Shown piece by piece: positions 26,847 to 34,649 of a stretch of 34,806 nucleotides of DNA. The translations under genes and the position numbers were made by a program. This DNA is from Lactobacillus hamsteri DSM 5661 = JCM 6256 (GTDB lineage Bacteria; Bacillota; Bacilli; Lactobacillales; Lactobacillaceae), in assembly GCF_000615445.1 (NCBI RefSeq), contig NZ_BALY01000019.1, positions 1 to 34,806 on the forward strand. Direction: 5' to 3'. Under the pieces are notes generated by a model. It saw only the letters and a program-made list of their open reading frames with translations, was not told where the DNA came from and did no database searches. Within the stretch, counting starts at the first letter, position 1. Every line of letters starts with the position of its first letter.

Positions 26847-28640
26847 TTACTTATTTTTATTATTTTGCAAAGTGTAAAGATCATAGTAATAACCTTTTTT
26901 AGCAAGAAGCCGTTCATGCGTACCCTTTTCAATAATGCGACCTTTATCCAAAACAATAATTTGGTCTGCATCTGCAATCGTTGAGAGTCGGTGCGCAATC
27001 GCCAAAGTTGTTCTACCTTTACGCAATGTTTTCAGGCCACGTTGAATCATTGTCTCAGTTTCAGTATCGACATTTGCAGTTGCTTCATCTAAAACCAAAA
27101 CCTTTGGATCAGTCACCAAAGTTCTAGCAAATGAAATAAGCTGTCTTTCACCTTGACTGAGTTCTCCGCCGCCTTCAATAACTTTAGCATGATACTTTCC
27201 GGGCATTTTTTCAATAAATTGATCTGCCTGAACAGTTTTAGCAGCTTCCTTAATTTGGTCATCAGTAATTTTATTATTATACAAACGAATATTAGAATTG
27301 ATATCGCCGTAAAACATAAATGGTTCCTGAAGCACTAACCCAAGCTTTTTTCGTAATTCCTCTTTAGGATACTTTTTAATATCAATGCCATCGATTAGGA
27401 TTTGACCTTTATAAAATTCATAAAAGCGCATCATAACATTGATAATTGAGCTCTTGCCCGATCCAGTATGACCTACAATTCCTAAAGTTTCGCCTGGATT
27501 TACAGTAAAATTAATATCATGCAAAATTTCATTTTTGCCATCATAAGAAAAACTTACGTGTTTAAATTCAATTTTGCCTTCATTAATTGTTAGACCTTTT
27601 TGCGCATCTTGCTTAGGCTCATATTCCGTATCATCTAGAATTCTAAAAATTCTCTTACCAGCAACAATCCCATCTTGGAACAAAGTCATTTGATCCATCA
27701 TTGTTGAAATTGGATTAAAGAATTGAGAAATATATTGTGAAAAAGCATATACCACACCAGCTGGAACAAATGTCTTTTGAAGAGGAAAACCAAAATACAT
27801 TAATGAAACAGCTAATGCTAAAGAATAAAGCATACTAGTTAATGGTGATAACAGAAGTGAATTAACACGAATCATATTAAAGCGCGTACTCATTAACCCG
27901 CCATTTTCATCTTCAAATTCACCTGTCATACGATTTTCTTGCTTAAATTGCTGAATCAAAGATACGCCTTCAATTGATTCATTTAAATTTGTATTGATTC
28001 GGCTCAAGCGTTCACGATAATTGCGGTAAAGTTTTGAGCTTTTTCTTGAATACAGCCAAATAATAAACAATAAAATTGGCAAAAAGGCCAACATTAACCA
28101 GCCCGCGGTCACATTGGTGGAGAACATTGCAACCAATGCTGATCCAACGGAGAAAACACTAATAACTACTGTTGACAGAACCGTTAAAAAGTTGCTTAAA
28201 GTCATCGTATCATTGGTTACTCTTGATACGATTGATCCTGCTGGATGCTGATCAAAATAGCGCATCCCCAAAATATGCAATTTCTTATACAACGCCCGCC
28301 GAACACTTTCCAAAGATTTTTCTGAACCTAATGAAAAGAAATATTGATAAATAAACTGCAAAATTGCTTTTAAAAGTGAACCAAAAGCATATAATGCACC
28401 TGCAAAAAGAATAATTTGAACAGTAGCCGTCTGCTTAATCAAGAAATGATCAAGGAAATACTGCAAGCCAAAAGGCAAGAGCATATTGATCACACTAACC
28501 AAAAAGGCACCAACAACTGCAATTCCCATTTCAAACTTAAAGTATTTCACAAAACCCATTAAGCGTTTAAAAATACTCATCTGCTCTTTAACCGGAATTT
28601 CTTTTGACCAGATTGATTCAAATTGATCATCATTATTCAT
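26847..28640 (-). CDS. Heterodimeric ABC exporter subunit with the catalytic Glu (BmrD/LmrD/EfrD type)
   Basis: One half of an ATP-driven exporter, with an N-terminal six-helix membrane domain (about 35-330) and a C-terminal ATPase. Walker A is GHTGSGKS (about 390-397). The signature is LSQGE (494-498) instead of LSGGQ. Walker B is VLVLDE, with the catalytic Glu at 519. Paired with its neighbour, this pattern is typical of asymmetric heterodimers with one weak ATP site. I chose the ATG at 28640, with AGGTAGGTG upstream. It overlaps the end of the partner gene by eight bases, so translation is coupled. The substrate is unknown, often hydrophobic drugs. Confidence 0.92.
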   Translation of the reverse strand: MNNDDQFESIWSKEIPVKEQMSIFKRLMGFVKYFKFEMGIAVVGAFLVSVINMLLPFGLQYFLDHFLIKQTATVQIILFAGALYAFGSLLKAILQFIYQYFFSLGSEKSLESVRRALYKKLHILGMRYFDQHPAGSIVSRVTNDTMTLSNFLTVLSTVVISVFSVGSALVAMFSTNVTAGWLMLAFLPILLFIIWLYSRKSSKLYRNYRERLSRINTNLNESIEGVSLIQQFKQENRMTGEFEDENGGLMSTRFNMIRVNSLLLSPLTSMLYSLALAVSLMYFGFPLQKTFVPAGVVYAFSQYISQFFNPISTMMDQMTLFQDGIVAGKRIFRILDDTEYEPKQDAQKGLTINEGKIEFKHVSFSYDGKNEILHDINFTVNPGETLGIVGHTGSGKSSIINVMMRFYEFYKGQILIDGIDIKKYPKEELRKKLGLVLQEPFMFYGDINSNIRLYNNKITDDQIKEAAKTVQADQFIEKMPGKYHAKVIEGGGELSQGERQLISFARTLVTDPKVLVLDEATANVDTETETMIQRGLKTLRKGRTTLAIAHRLSTIADADQIIVLDKGRIIEKGTHERLLAKKGYYYDLYTLQNNKNK

Positions 28641-30396
28641 TGCTGTCACCTACCTTTTCTTCTAGTTCTTGACGGCGCCACATTTCTGCATACCAGCCAT
28701 CTTGAGCTAGCAATTCATCGTGAGTTCCGCGTTCAACGATTTTTCCATTTTTCAAAACTAAAATTAAATCTGCGTTCATCACAGACGTTAAACGGTGTGC
28801 CGCAATCAAAGTAGTCTTGCCTTGGCGTTCTTTATGAAGTGACTTCAAAATTTCAGTTTCAGTCTTCGCATCAACAGCCGATAAAGCATCGTCCATAATC
28901 AATATTTGGCTATGCTTTAAAAGCGCACGTGCAATTGACATTCTTTGCTTTTGACCACCTGAAAGGGAAACTCCGTTTTCACCAACTAAAGTTTGATATG
29001 AACGAGGCATTTGCAAAATATCATTATGCAAATCACTCTTTTTAGCAGCTTCAATGATTTGATTATCTTCCGCATTTGCCTGTGAAAAAGCAATGTTTCT
29101 TTGAATACTGGTTGAGAATAAATAATTATTTTGTGGTACGTAAGAAATTTGCCGGAGCAAAACATTTAACGGAATTTCACGAATATCATGGCCATTTAAA
29201 GTGATTTCACCATCATAATTATCAAACTCTCTGAGAAGAAGCTGAATAATCGTTGTTTTTCCTGAACCAACACGGCCAACTAAACCTAGTGTCTGTCCCT
29301 TCTTCAGAGTAAAATCAATATTTTGCAAAACGGGAACATCTTTTTCATCAGGATAAGCAAATAAATCAATATGATAGTGTAAATCACCCGCAATATCCTT
29401 AGCAGAGAGACTTTCATCAGCATGTTCATCAGTGATTAAAGGTTTTTCATCCAAAAGTTTTTGAACACGATCATAACTAGCGCTACCACGTTCCAAAATA
29501 TTAAATAAATACCCAATCGCAAACATTGGCCAGACCATATTACCGATATAAGCTATAAATGAAACTAATTGCCCAATTGACAACACTTTATTGCTTACTA
29601 AAAGACCACCATAAATAATGGTAATTGTATAGGTTAAACCAATAATTATTGTGCCTAATGGATCAAATAAAGAATCCCAAATAAATACACGTTTATTGAT
29701 TTTAATAGTTTCATCAACCATTTTATCGAAAGCTTCAGTATCTTCTTTTCCTTGACCAAAAGTCTTCAGAACCTTGATTCCAGAAACTGATTCTTGGGTT
29801 TTATTATTCAATCTTGAAAAAGCTGCCTGCGATTCATTAAAAGAATCATGAAGCCTTTTTCCTAACTTTTGCGCACCCCAAGCTAAAAATGGTAAAGGTA
29901 AAAGGGCAACAATGGTTAAACGAAAATCAACAAAGATAATCATCGCAATCATTGTTGAAAGTCCCATCATAAGCGAATCAACTAAAGTTAAAACACCATC
30001 TCCGGCAACATTTTGAATGGCAGATACGTCATTAGTCGCATGAGCCATTAAATCGCCCGTTCTATGACGTTGATAAAAAGTACGATCCATCTTCATAAAA
30101 TGGGTAAACAATTTTGAACGCATCTGTCGTTCAAGTTCAGCAGCACCGCCCCAAATTTGTTTACGCCAAAAATACCGTAGAACATACAGCACAATCGCTG
30201 CAGCAACAACAGCTAAAACAAGCATTCCATATTGCGCCCATGTTATATGTCCTTTATCTAATTGATCAGACATGAGCCCCAATACGCGCGGAGGTACTAA
30301 GTTAGCAAAGGAAGTTAATGCTAAGAAAATAATTCCTAAAATATAACGTTTCTTTTCTTTTTTAAAAAACCAACCTAATTTACCGAAAATACTCAT
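28633..30396 (-). CDS. Heterodimeric ABC exporter subunit with degenerate Walker B (BmrC/LmrC/EfrC type)
   Basis: The partner exporter half of 587 residues, membrane domain first (about 18-300), ATPase second. Walker A is GRVGSGKT (374-381), the signature is canonical LSGGQ (478-482), and the H-loop His is at 534. Walker B ends MDD, so Asp503 replaces the catalytic Glu. With the LSQGE signature of the partner, one composite ATP site is degenerate and the other, formed by this LSGGQ and the partner's Glu519, is intact. AGGGGTGAT lies before the ATG at 30396. The gene follows the yneF terminator; no clear promoter of its own was seen. Confidence 0.92.
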   Translation of the reverse strand: MSIFGKLGWFFKKEKKRYILGIIFLALTSFANLVPPRVLGLMSDQLDKGHITWAQYGMLVLAVVAAAIVLYVLRYFWRKQIWGGAAELERQMRSKLFTHFMKMDRTFYQRHRTGDLMAHATNDVSAIQNVAGDGVLTLVDSLMMGLSTMIAMIIFVDFRLTIVALLPLPFLAWGAQKLGKRLHDSFNESQAAFSRLNNKTQESVSGIKVLKTFGQGKEDTEAFDKMVDETIKINKRVFIWDSLFDPLGTIIIGLTYTITIIYGGLLVSNKVLSIGQLVSFIAYIGNMVWPMFAIGYLFNILERGSASYDRVQKLLDEKPLITDEHADESLSAKDIAGDLHYHIDLFAYPDEKDVPVLQNIDFTLKKGQTLGLVGRVGSGKTTIIQLLLREFDNYDGEITLNGHDIREIPLNVLLRQISYVPQNNYLFSTSIQRNIAFSQANAEDNQIIEAAKKSDLHNDILQMPRSYQTLVGENGVSLSGGQKQRMSIARALLKHSQILIMDDALSAVDAKTETEILKSLHKERQGKTTLIAAHRLTSVMNADLILVLKNGKIVERGTHDELLAQDGWYAEMWRRQELEEKVGDSNE

Positions 30397-30420
30397 CTAA
30401 TCACCCCTTTTTTTAAAAAC

Positions 30421-30449
30421 AAAAAAAGACGAAGAAAATCCCTCGTCTT
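30421..30449 (-). terminator. Terminator after yneF
   Basis: A 7-bp stem (30443-30449 with 30426-30432) around a ten-base loop is followed by a T run on the minus strand. It separates yneF from the ABC exporter operon. Confidence 0.85.
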
Positions 30450-30479
30450 GTTTATCCAATATTAAATTAAGATATAATC

Positions 30480-30701
30480 TTACTTCTTTTGTTGATGCTT
30501 CATCATGTTCATCACTTGGTTAACCTTCTTAGCAGATGGTTTCTGACCCATTTGTGACATCATAGCAACGATCATATCTTCACTAATTGGAGGATTTTCT
30601 TGGAAATATTTCTTCATATAAGCTCTGGCACCGTAGAAACCACCTACAAGACCAACAGCTAAAGCGACAATAATTAATACAATTGCTAAACCTAAATTCA
30701 T
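30480..30701 (-). CDS. yneF: YneF/UPF0154 family membrane protein
   Basis: A 73-residue protein with one N-terminal membrane helix (about residues 4-26, glycine-rich at its end). A short cytoplasmic part follows with the family segments GARAYMKKYFQENPPI and MMSQMGQKPS. The family is widespread in Firmicutes, and its function is unknown. GGAGG lies 12 bases before the ATG, a longer gap than usual; no better start is in frame. It follows the DUF896 gene in the same orientation, and both lie next to lexA as in B. subtilis (lexA-yneA-yneB-ynzC-yneF region). Confidence 0.9.
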   Translation of the reverse strand: MNLGLAIVLIIVALAVGLVGGFYGARAYMKKYFQENPPISEDMIVAMMSQMGQKPSAKKVNQVMNMMKHQQKK

Positions 30702-30769
30702 AATTAAATAAATCCTCCATTAACTAACATATCTATCTTATCAAAAATAAGAAAAAATTAAAGAAAAAG

Positions 30770-31018
30770 TTAATCTTTTCTAAGTCCTTTTCTTCTTTGA
30801 GCTCTTTTAGCTCTTTCTGAAGTTACTTCTTTACCATTTTTATCAATAATTACAGTATCTTCAAGTTGTTGCTTAAATCCAGCTCTAAAGTTAGCCAAAA
30901 ACTTCTTGTGTAATTCTTTTCTTTCAGCTTCTTCTTCTTCAGTTAAGCCTTCATTTTCTTTCTTATGATACAATTCGTTGATACGATCTGTAACCTTTTT
31001 AATTTCTTCTTTATCCAT
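30770..31018 (-). CDS. ynzC: DUF896 family protein (YnzC-like)
   Basis: An 82-residue, charged, helical protein with the family core INELYHKKENEGLTEEE and a basic C-terminal end KRAQRRKGLRKD. The start at ATG 31018 follows AGAGGTG by six bases; a GTG nine bases upstream would lie inside that site. It is divergent from lexA with a 152-base gap. In B. subtilis ynzC is close to lexA and is described as SOS-related, so control by the LexA box at 31087-31100 is possible. No biochemical function is known to me. Confidence 0.9.
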   Translation of the reverse strand: MDKEEIKKVTDRINELYHKKENEGLTEEEEAERKELHKKFLANFRAGFKQQLEDTVIIDKNGKEVTSERAKRAQRRKGLRKD

Positions 31019-31086
31019 AGTTAACACCTCTTATATATATTGTAGTTTACAGTATTTACGCAAATAAAAAAAGCACAAAATTTCTA

Positions 31087-31100
31087 AGAACGCCTGTTTG
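31087..31100. promoter_or_regulatory. LexA (SOS) operator in the ynzC-lexA gap
   Basis: AGAACGCCTGTTTG matches the Firmicutes LexA box pattern CGAAC-N4-GTTYG at all but the first base. It overlaps the first bases of a candidate lexA -35 box, TTGTAA (31098-31103). That box is followed after 17 bases by an extended -10, TGATAAACT (TAAACT at 31121-31126). LexA bound here would block its own promoter and could also affect divergent ynzC. Confidence 0.75.
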
Positions 31101-31170
31101 TAAATTGCTAAATTATTTGATAAACTTAACTATATAATTATACCAATTCCCACAAACGGAGTGTTCAATT

Positions 31171-31794
31171 ATGAAAAGGAATTACGAATCAAAGCAAATT
31201 GAAATTTTGCAATTTATTTATGACACAGTAGAAAAACGTGGTTTTCCACCAACAGTGCGTGAAATTTGTTCAGCTGTCAGCCTTTCTTCAACTTCAACCG
31301 TCCATGGTCACTTATCACGTCTTGAAAGAAAAGGTTTGCTCGTAAAAGACGCAACTAAGCCTAGAGCAATCGAAATTACTAAGGAAGGTTTAAAGGAATT
31401 AGGCATCAAGCCAAAAGAAATTCCTGTTGTTGGTGTTGTCACCGCTGGTCAACCAATTCTTGCTGTAGAAGATGTAGAAGAATACTTCCCTCTTCCACCT
31501 GATTTAAAATCTGATGCTGGTGAACTCTTCATGCTTAAGGTTCATGGTGAAAGTATGATTAACGCCGGAATCTTAGATGGTGACGAAGTGATTGTAAGAA
31601 AACAATCTACTGCAAACAATGGTGAAATCGTTGTTGCTATGACCGAAGACAATGAGGCTACAGTAAAACGTTTCTATAAAGAAAGCGATCATTATCGTTT
31701 ACAACCAGAAAACGACACCATGGATCCTATTATTTTAGATAAAGTTGCAATTTTAGGTAAGGTTGTCAGCCTTTACCGTAACGGTATTGAATAA
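31171..31794 (+). CDS. lexA: SOS repressor LexA
   Basis: LexA represses DNA-damage genes and cleaves itself when RecA filaments form. The N-terminal winged helix-turn-helix covers about 1-65 ([20 protein letters not shown]). The self-cleavage bond is Ala92-Gly93 in VTAGQ. The catalytic dyad is Ser128 (GESM) and Lys166 (ATVKRF). The 207 residues are normal. The ATG is preceded by CGGAGTG. It is followed by a terminator, so it is a single-gene unit. Control is likely autoregulatory through the box at 31087-31100. Confidence 0.97.
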   Translation: MKRNYESKQIEILQFIYDTVEKRGFPPTVREICSAVSLSSTSTVHGHLSRLERKGLLVKDATKPRAIEITKEGLKELGIKPKEIPVVGVVTAGQPILAVEDVEEYFPLPPDLKSDAGELFMLKVHGESMINAGILDGDEVIVRKQSTANNGEIVVAMTEDNEATVKRFYKESDHYRLQPENDTMDPIILDKVAILGKVVSLYRNGIE

Positions 31795-31797
31795 TAA

Positions 31798-31830
31798 AAA
31801 TAGAGCTAATTTTATTTAGCTCTATTTTTT
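31798..31830. terminator. Bidirectional terminator after lexA
   Basis: A 12-bp stem pairs 31798-31809 with 31816-31827, followed by seven T on the plus strand and an A-rich 5' flank. It also fits the end of the convergent SGNH hydrolase gene. Confidence 0.9.
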
Positions 31831-31835
31831 TGCTC

Positions 31836-32618
31836 TCATTTAAGTATTTCAATTAATTTCTTTTCAAATATTGGCAACCATTTTTCCTTATAGCCAGCTC
31901 GCGTTGGATGAATTGGATCCGCCATGTAAATACTATTTTGATCTTTAAAATCTGGATTATTATACAAATCAAGTACTTCTATATTGTACTTTTCAGCCAA
32001 TTCATGACTACGCTCTACCATTTGAGCATATAGTTGATTATCAAAATAAGGATTCGTATAAATCATAATTGGACAGTGCCATTTTTCTTGCGCTGTTAAA
32101 ATCATATATTCCATAGCACCAGTAATTGTTTGCGTGTCAAAATTCTCATCAGAGATTTCACCTAAGTTTTTGCTACCGCGCTTAGTATCATTAGTTGAAA
32201 GTTGTAAAACAAACATTTCCGGAGCTTCTTCATCTAAATTTTCTTTAAAACGAGCAACATAAGAATCTCCAGGATTAAAAGCATCTTGATCAACTAATGT
32301 GGTACCATTTTCCGCATCTTTGATCGCCTCAACGCCATCGTGCTTCCAAAGATAATCAACAAATGATTCACCCAATGCACCAAAACCAAAAGTAACTGAT
32401 GAACCTAAAAATAAAATTTTCTTCTTCAAAAGCGGACTGGCCACTGTATCAGTTTGCTTAACACCATATTTACGATTATTGCCTGGCAAGCCTGCCATTT
32501 GCGTATACAAACGCTGATGTAAGGGATGCTCAGATAAATCTTGTCTTAACTCGGCTACGGCTACTTTTGAGAGATCATTATTTTGGGACATAGAAATTAA
32601 AAATGTTTCGTTACTCAT
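31836..32618 (-). CDS. SGNH/GDSL-family hydrolase
   Basis: A 260-residue esterase-like protein of the SGNH superfamily. Block I is LFLGSSVTFGFG with Ser74 as nucleophile (GSS in place of GDS). Block III is STND with Asn143. Block V is DPIHP with Asp234 and His237. There is no signal peptide, so it is probably cytosolic. The substrate cannot be told. Its start overlaps the end of the UDG-like gene by eight bases, so the two are coupled. GGAAAAAGAG lies before the ATG. Confidence 0.88.
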   Translation of the reverse strand: MSNETFLISMSQNNDLSKVAVAELRQDLSEHPLHQRLYTQMAGLPGNNRKYGVKQTDTVASPLLKKKILFLGSSVTFGFGALGESFVDYLWKHDGVEAIKDAENGTTLVDQDAFNPGDSYVARFKENLDEEAPEMFVLQLSTNDTKRGSKNLGEISDENFDTQTITGAMEYMILTAQEKWHCPIMIYTNPYFDNQLYAQMVERSHELAEKYNIEVLDLYNNPDFKDQNSIYMADPIHPTRAGYKEKWLPIFEKKLIEILK

Positions 32619-33267
32619 TCTCTTTTTCCTTTTCTATATATGGTTTAATTACTTGCCAGTCCTTAGCAATGTCATCTGTTAATTTACGATTATAGAAAAC
32701 AGCTGCTGGATGGTATTGCGGAAAAATTGTATATCTCTCTTCTGACCAAACGTAGCCATCTTCATTGTCATTCAATTTTAAAATTGGTGTATCTTTAATT
32801 ACTTTACCATGTTCTTCCGAAATCTTATGCCCAGCTCCAAGCAATCTTTCTAAGGCAGTATTGCCCACAGCAACGATTAATTTAGGCTGCACTTTTGCAA
32901 TTTCATAATCAAGAAACGGTGCATGGGCTAAAATTTCTTTTTTAGTTGGTTTGCGATTAGGATATTTTATTACTTCCTTATTTTCTCGCTTGCTGAAAAC
33001 CTTTTTTATGCCATAAGGGCGACTGCGCACGGCTGAAGTGATATAAACATCTTCACGTTTTAATCCAATACTAGCAAGTGATTTCATCAATTCCTTACCA
33101 GAATCGCCATGAAAGGGAATATGCGATTCAATTTCTTCACGACCAGGTGCTTCGCCAATAATCATTAAAGCCGGATGAATTGGTCCTGCTCCTTCATTGA
33201 TGCCTTCCAGCTTCATCCCTGCTGATCTATTTTTCACTTTTGCAATTAATTCTTCTGGATATTTCAT
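32611..33267 (-). CDS. Uracil-DNA glycosylase family 4-like protein without iron-sulfur cysteines
   Basis: Family 4/5 UDGs remove uracil from DNA and normally hold a 4Fe-4S cluster through four cysteines. This 218-residue protein has the core motif LMIIGEAPGREE (34-45), PFHGDSG (51-57) and the second motif QYHPAAVF (184-191). It contains no cysteine at all. Positions where relatives have Cys read NRSAGMKL (13-20), AVRSRPY (79-85) and EILAHAPFL (111-119). I chose ATG 33267 with AAGG upstream; a longer frame from 33306 would run through the terminator at 33283-33308. Glycosylase activity is not certain. Confidence 0.82.
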   Translation of the reverse strand: MKYPEELIAKVKNRSAGMKLEGINEGAGPIHPALMIIGEAPGREEIESHIPFHGDSGKELMKSLASIGLKREDVYITSAVRSRPYGIKKVFSKRENKEVIKYPNRKPTKKEILAHAPFLDYEIAKVQPKLIVAVGNTALERLLGAGHKISEEHGKVIKDTPILKLNDNEDGYVWSEERYTIFPQYHPAAVFYNRKLTDDIAKDWQVIKPYIEKEKENE

Positions 33268-33282
33268 ATGAATTCCTTGATT

Positions 33283-33308
33283 AAAAAAGAGTGAACATCT
33301 GCTCACCC
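33283..33308 (-). terminator. Terminator after the NUDIX gene
   Basis: An 8-bp stem pairs 33301-33308 with 33289-33296 (two G-U pairs on the minus strand), with a four-base loop followed by six T. It separates the NUDIX gene from the UDG-like gene. Confidence 0.82.
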
Positions 33309-33318
33309 TTTAGTTTCT

Positions 33319-33738
33319 TTATTTACTTTCTTCAATATGCTGGGTAGCTGCTTGCAAAATTTCATACAAGCCACGATCTTTAGGTAAATATTCTTTAGAT
33401 TCTGCCAATGTTACCCATTTTGAATTCAAAATTTCTTCGACTTGATCCACGACATGTTGATCCGGAACAAATTTACTTAAGAAAAAGCCCACTTTTTTAA
33501 TTGTATTTTCTTCAGTTCGATATTCAATTTCTCGTCTAAAATTAAAATCAAAAATCGGATGAAGCCCTACTTCTTCAGCCACTTCACGCTTAGCAGCCTG
33601 CTCTTCAGTTTCACCTTTTTCAAGATGTCCTTTAGGAAAGCCCCAAGTATGGTGCAAAACACTTTCAACAATTAAAAATAAAAGTTCATTATTTTCTTCA
33701 CGGTAAATTACGCTACCAGCAGAATGTTCATGAATCAT
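33319..33738 (-). CDS. NUDIX hydrolase, probably of diadenosine-polyphosphate type
   Basis: The 139-residue protein contains a complete Nudix box at 37-59 (GHLEKGE, then REVAEEVGL), which binds the metal and cuts the pyrophosphate. The flanking pattern, HSAGSVIYR at the start and TWGFPKGHLEKGE, resembles Ap4A hydrolases, but specificity is inferred. The ATG follows GGAGGAG. It has its own promoter (TATAAT with extended -10) and is divergent from lepB. Confidence 0.88.
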   Translation of the reverse strand: MIHEHSAGSVIYREENNELLFLIVESVLHHTWGFPKGHLEKGETEEQAAKREVAEEVGLHPIFDFNFRREIEYRTEENTIKKVGFFLSKFVPDQHVVDQVEEILNSKWVTLAESKEYLPKDRGLYEILQAATQHIEESK

Positions 33739-33764
33739 ATCGACTCCTCCTTATATGTGTCTAT

Positions 33765-33773
33765 ATTATAACA
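33765..33773 (-). promoter_or_regulatory. -10 region of the NUDIX gene promoter
   Basis: On the minus strand TATAAT (33765-33770) is preceded by TGT (33771-33773), a perfect extended -10. No good -35 is seen. It lies about 27 bases before the ATG. Confidence 0.65.
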
Positions 33774-33809
33774 AAAAATAGATTTAAATAATTCATCTCA
33801 TAAATTTAA

Positions 33810-33839
33810 TTGAACTACGGAATGTTTTTTTGTTACACT
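33810..33839 (+). promoter_or_regulatory. lepB promoter
   Basis: TTGAAC (33810-33815) and TACACT (33834-33839) are spaced by 18 bases, with TG one base before the -10. The start would be near 33846, some 34 bases before the lepB start codon. Confidence 0.68.
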
Positions 33840-33879
33840 AAGAACGTCGAAAACAATAAATATTAATAAGGTGAATAAA

Positions 33880-34515
33880 TTGAATAAGAAAACTAAAGAA
33901 ATTGTTACCTGGTGGTTAGAAGTTATTCTTCTTGCTGCAGCAATTTTTGGCATTTTCTGGGCACTCAACAAATACGTATTTGCCAATTGCACTGTTTCCG
34001 GAATTTCAATGGAACCAACTTTTGATGATAAAGAACGTGTAGTTGCTGTCCGTCATGCTAAGCTTACTCGTGGCGAGGTTGTTGTAGTTGATGCTCCGGA
34101 TGAACCAGGTGCTTTATATATTAAACGTATTATTGGGATGCCTGGTGATACTGTGGTAAGCAAGAACCAACAGATTTACATTAACGGTAAAAAGCTTAAT
34201 CAACCTTGGCTCAAAGCTGGACGTAAAATGACTGATAATGGTGAAGACGGTTTTTCAGGAACTAAATATTCTTATACTCAAAACTTTACTCTTAGTTCTT
34301 TAGCCAAGACCAATAATTATAAGCAATACTACACACCTGCGCAATTAAAGACAATGCAAAGAACAAATAAGGTTCCTAAAGGCACCTACTTTGTAATGGG
34401 TGATCACCGTAGCGTATCTAAAGACAGTCGTTACATTGGTACAATCCCACGTGATAAAGTTGTGGGTGTTGTTAAGTGGCGTTACTGGCCAATTAATAAA
34501 ATGAAGTTTTATTAA
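33880..34515 (+). CDS. lepB: Type I signal peptidase
   Basis: Signal peptidase I removes signal peptides from secreted proteins at the outer face of the membrane. An N-terminal anchor helix spans about residues 9-29. The catalytic Ser43 is in SGISMEPTF and the catalytic Lys82 in YIKRIIGMPGD. The late box GDHRSVSKDSR is also present. The start is probably TTG 33880, six bases after AAGGTG, giving 211 residues; the GTG at 33871 is part of that Shine-Dalgarno site. An extra stretch of about 50 residues between the Lys box and the GDHR box is typical of lactobacilli. It is followed by a strong terminator. Confidence 0.95.
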   Translation: MNKKTKEIVTWWLEVILLAAAIFGIFWALNKYVFANCTVSGISMEPTFDDKERVVAVRHAKLTRGEVVVVDAPDEPGALYIKRIIGMPGDTVVSKNQQIYINGKKLNQPWLKAGRKMTDNGEDGFSGTKYSYTQNFTLSSLAKTNNYKQYYTPAQLKTMQRTNKVPKGTYFVMGDHRSVSKDSRYIGTIPRDKVVGVVKWRYWPINKMKFY

Positions 34516-34524
34516 TTACAACCT

Positions 34525-34556
34525 AAAAGAGGATCGAAATTTCGATCCTCTTTTTT
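34525..34556. terminator. Bidirectional terminator after lepB
   Basis: A perfect palindrome from 34525 to 34554 (GAGGATCGAAA arms) with A and T flanks acts in both directions. The plus strand has six T after the stem. Confidence 0.93.
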
Positions 34557-34566
34557 GTTACAAAAT

Positions 34567-34603
34567 AAAAAACACCATTTTCCACATAATGCGAAAAACG
34601 ATG
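34567..34603 (-). terminator. Minus-strand terminator at the end of a right-hand transcript
   Basis: In minus-strand RNA, 34590-34603 pairs with 34573-34586 over 14 positions, five of them G-U, with a three-base loop and six T after it. On the plus strand those five would be A-C mismatches, so the structure belongs to a transcript entering from the right. No minus-strand coding gene lies in 34516-34806, so it ends either a gene beyond the window or the RNA candidate at 34650-34775. Confidence 0.7.
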
Positions 34604-34609
34604 CCTTCA

Positions 34610-34649
34610 AACGGACCGGACTACCCTACCAGTCCGTTGAGTTTTTATT
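34610..34649 (+). terminator. GC-rich hairpin followed by a plus-strand T run
   Basis: AACGGACCGG (34610-34619) pairs with CCAGTCCGTT (34629-34638), with one A-C mismatch on the plus strand that is G-U on the minus strand. The plus strand continues GAGTTTTTATT. It may be a second terminator for lepB, or a domain of a minus-strand RNA. Confidence 0.45.

Noticed and set aside
33268-33306. Longer start for the UDG-like gene
   Set aside because: The extension runs through the NUDIX terminator; ATG 33267 begins the family-like sequence.
33798-33992. 64-residue minus-strand frame opposite the lepB start
   Set aside because: It overlaps lepB and its promoter in antisense and has no ribosome site or similarity.
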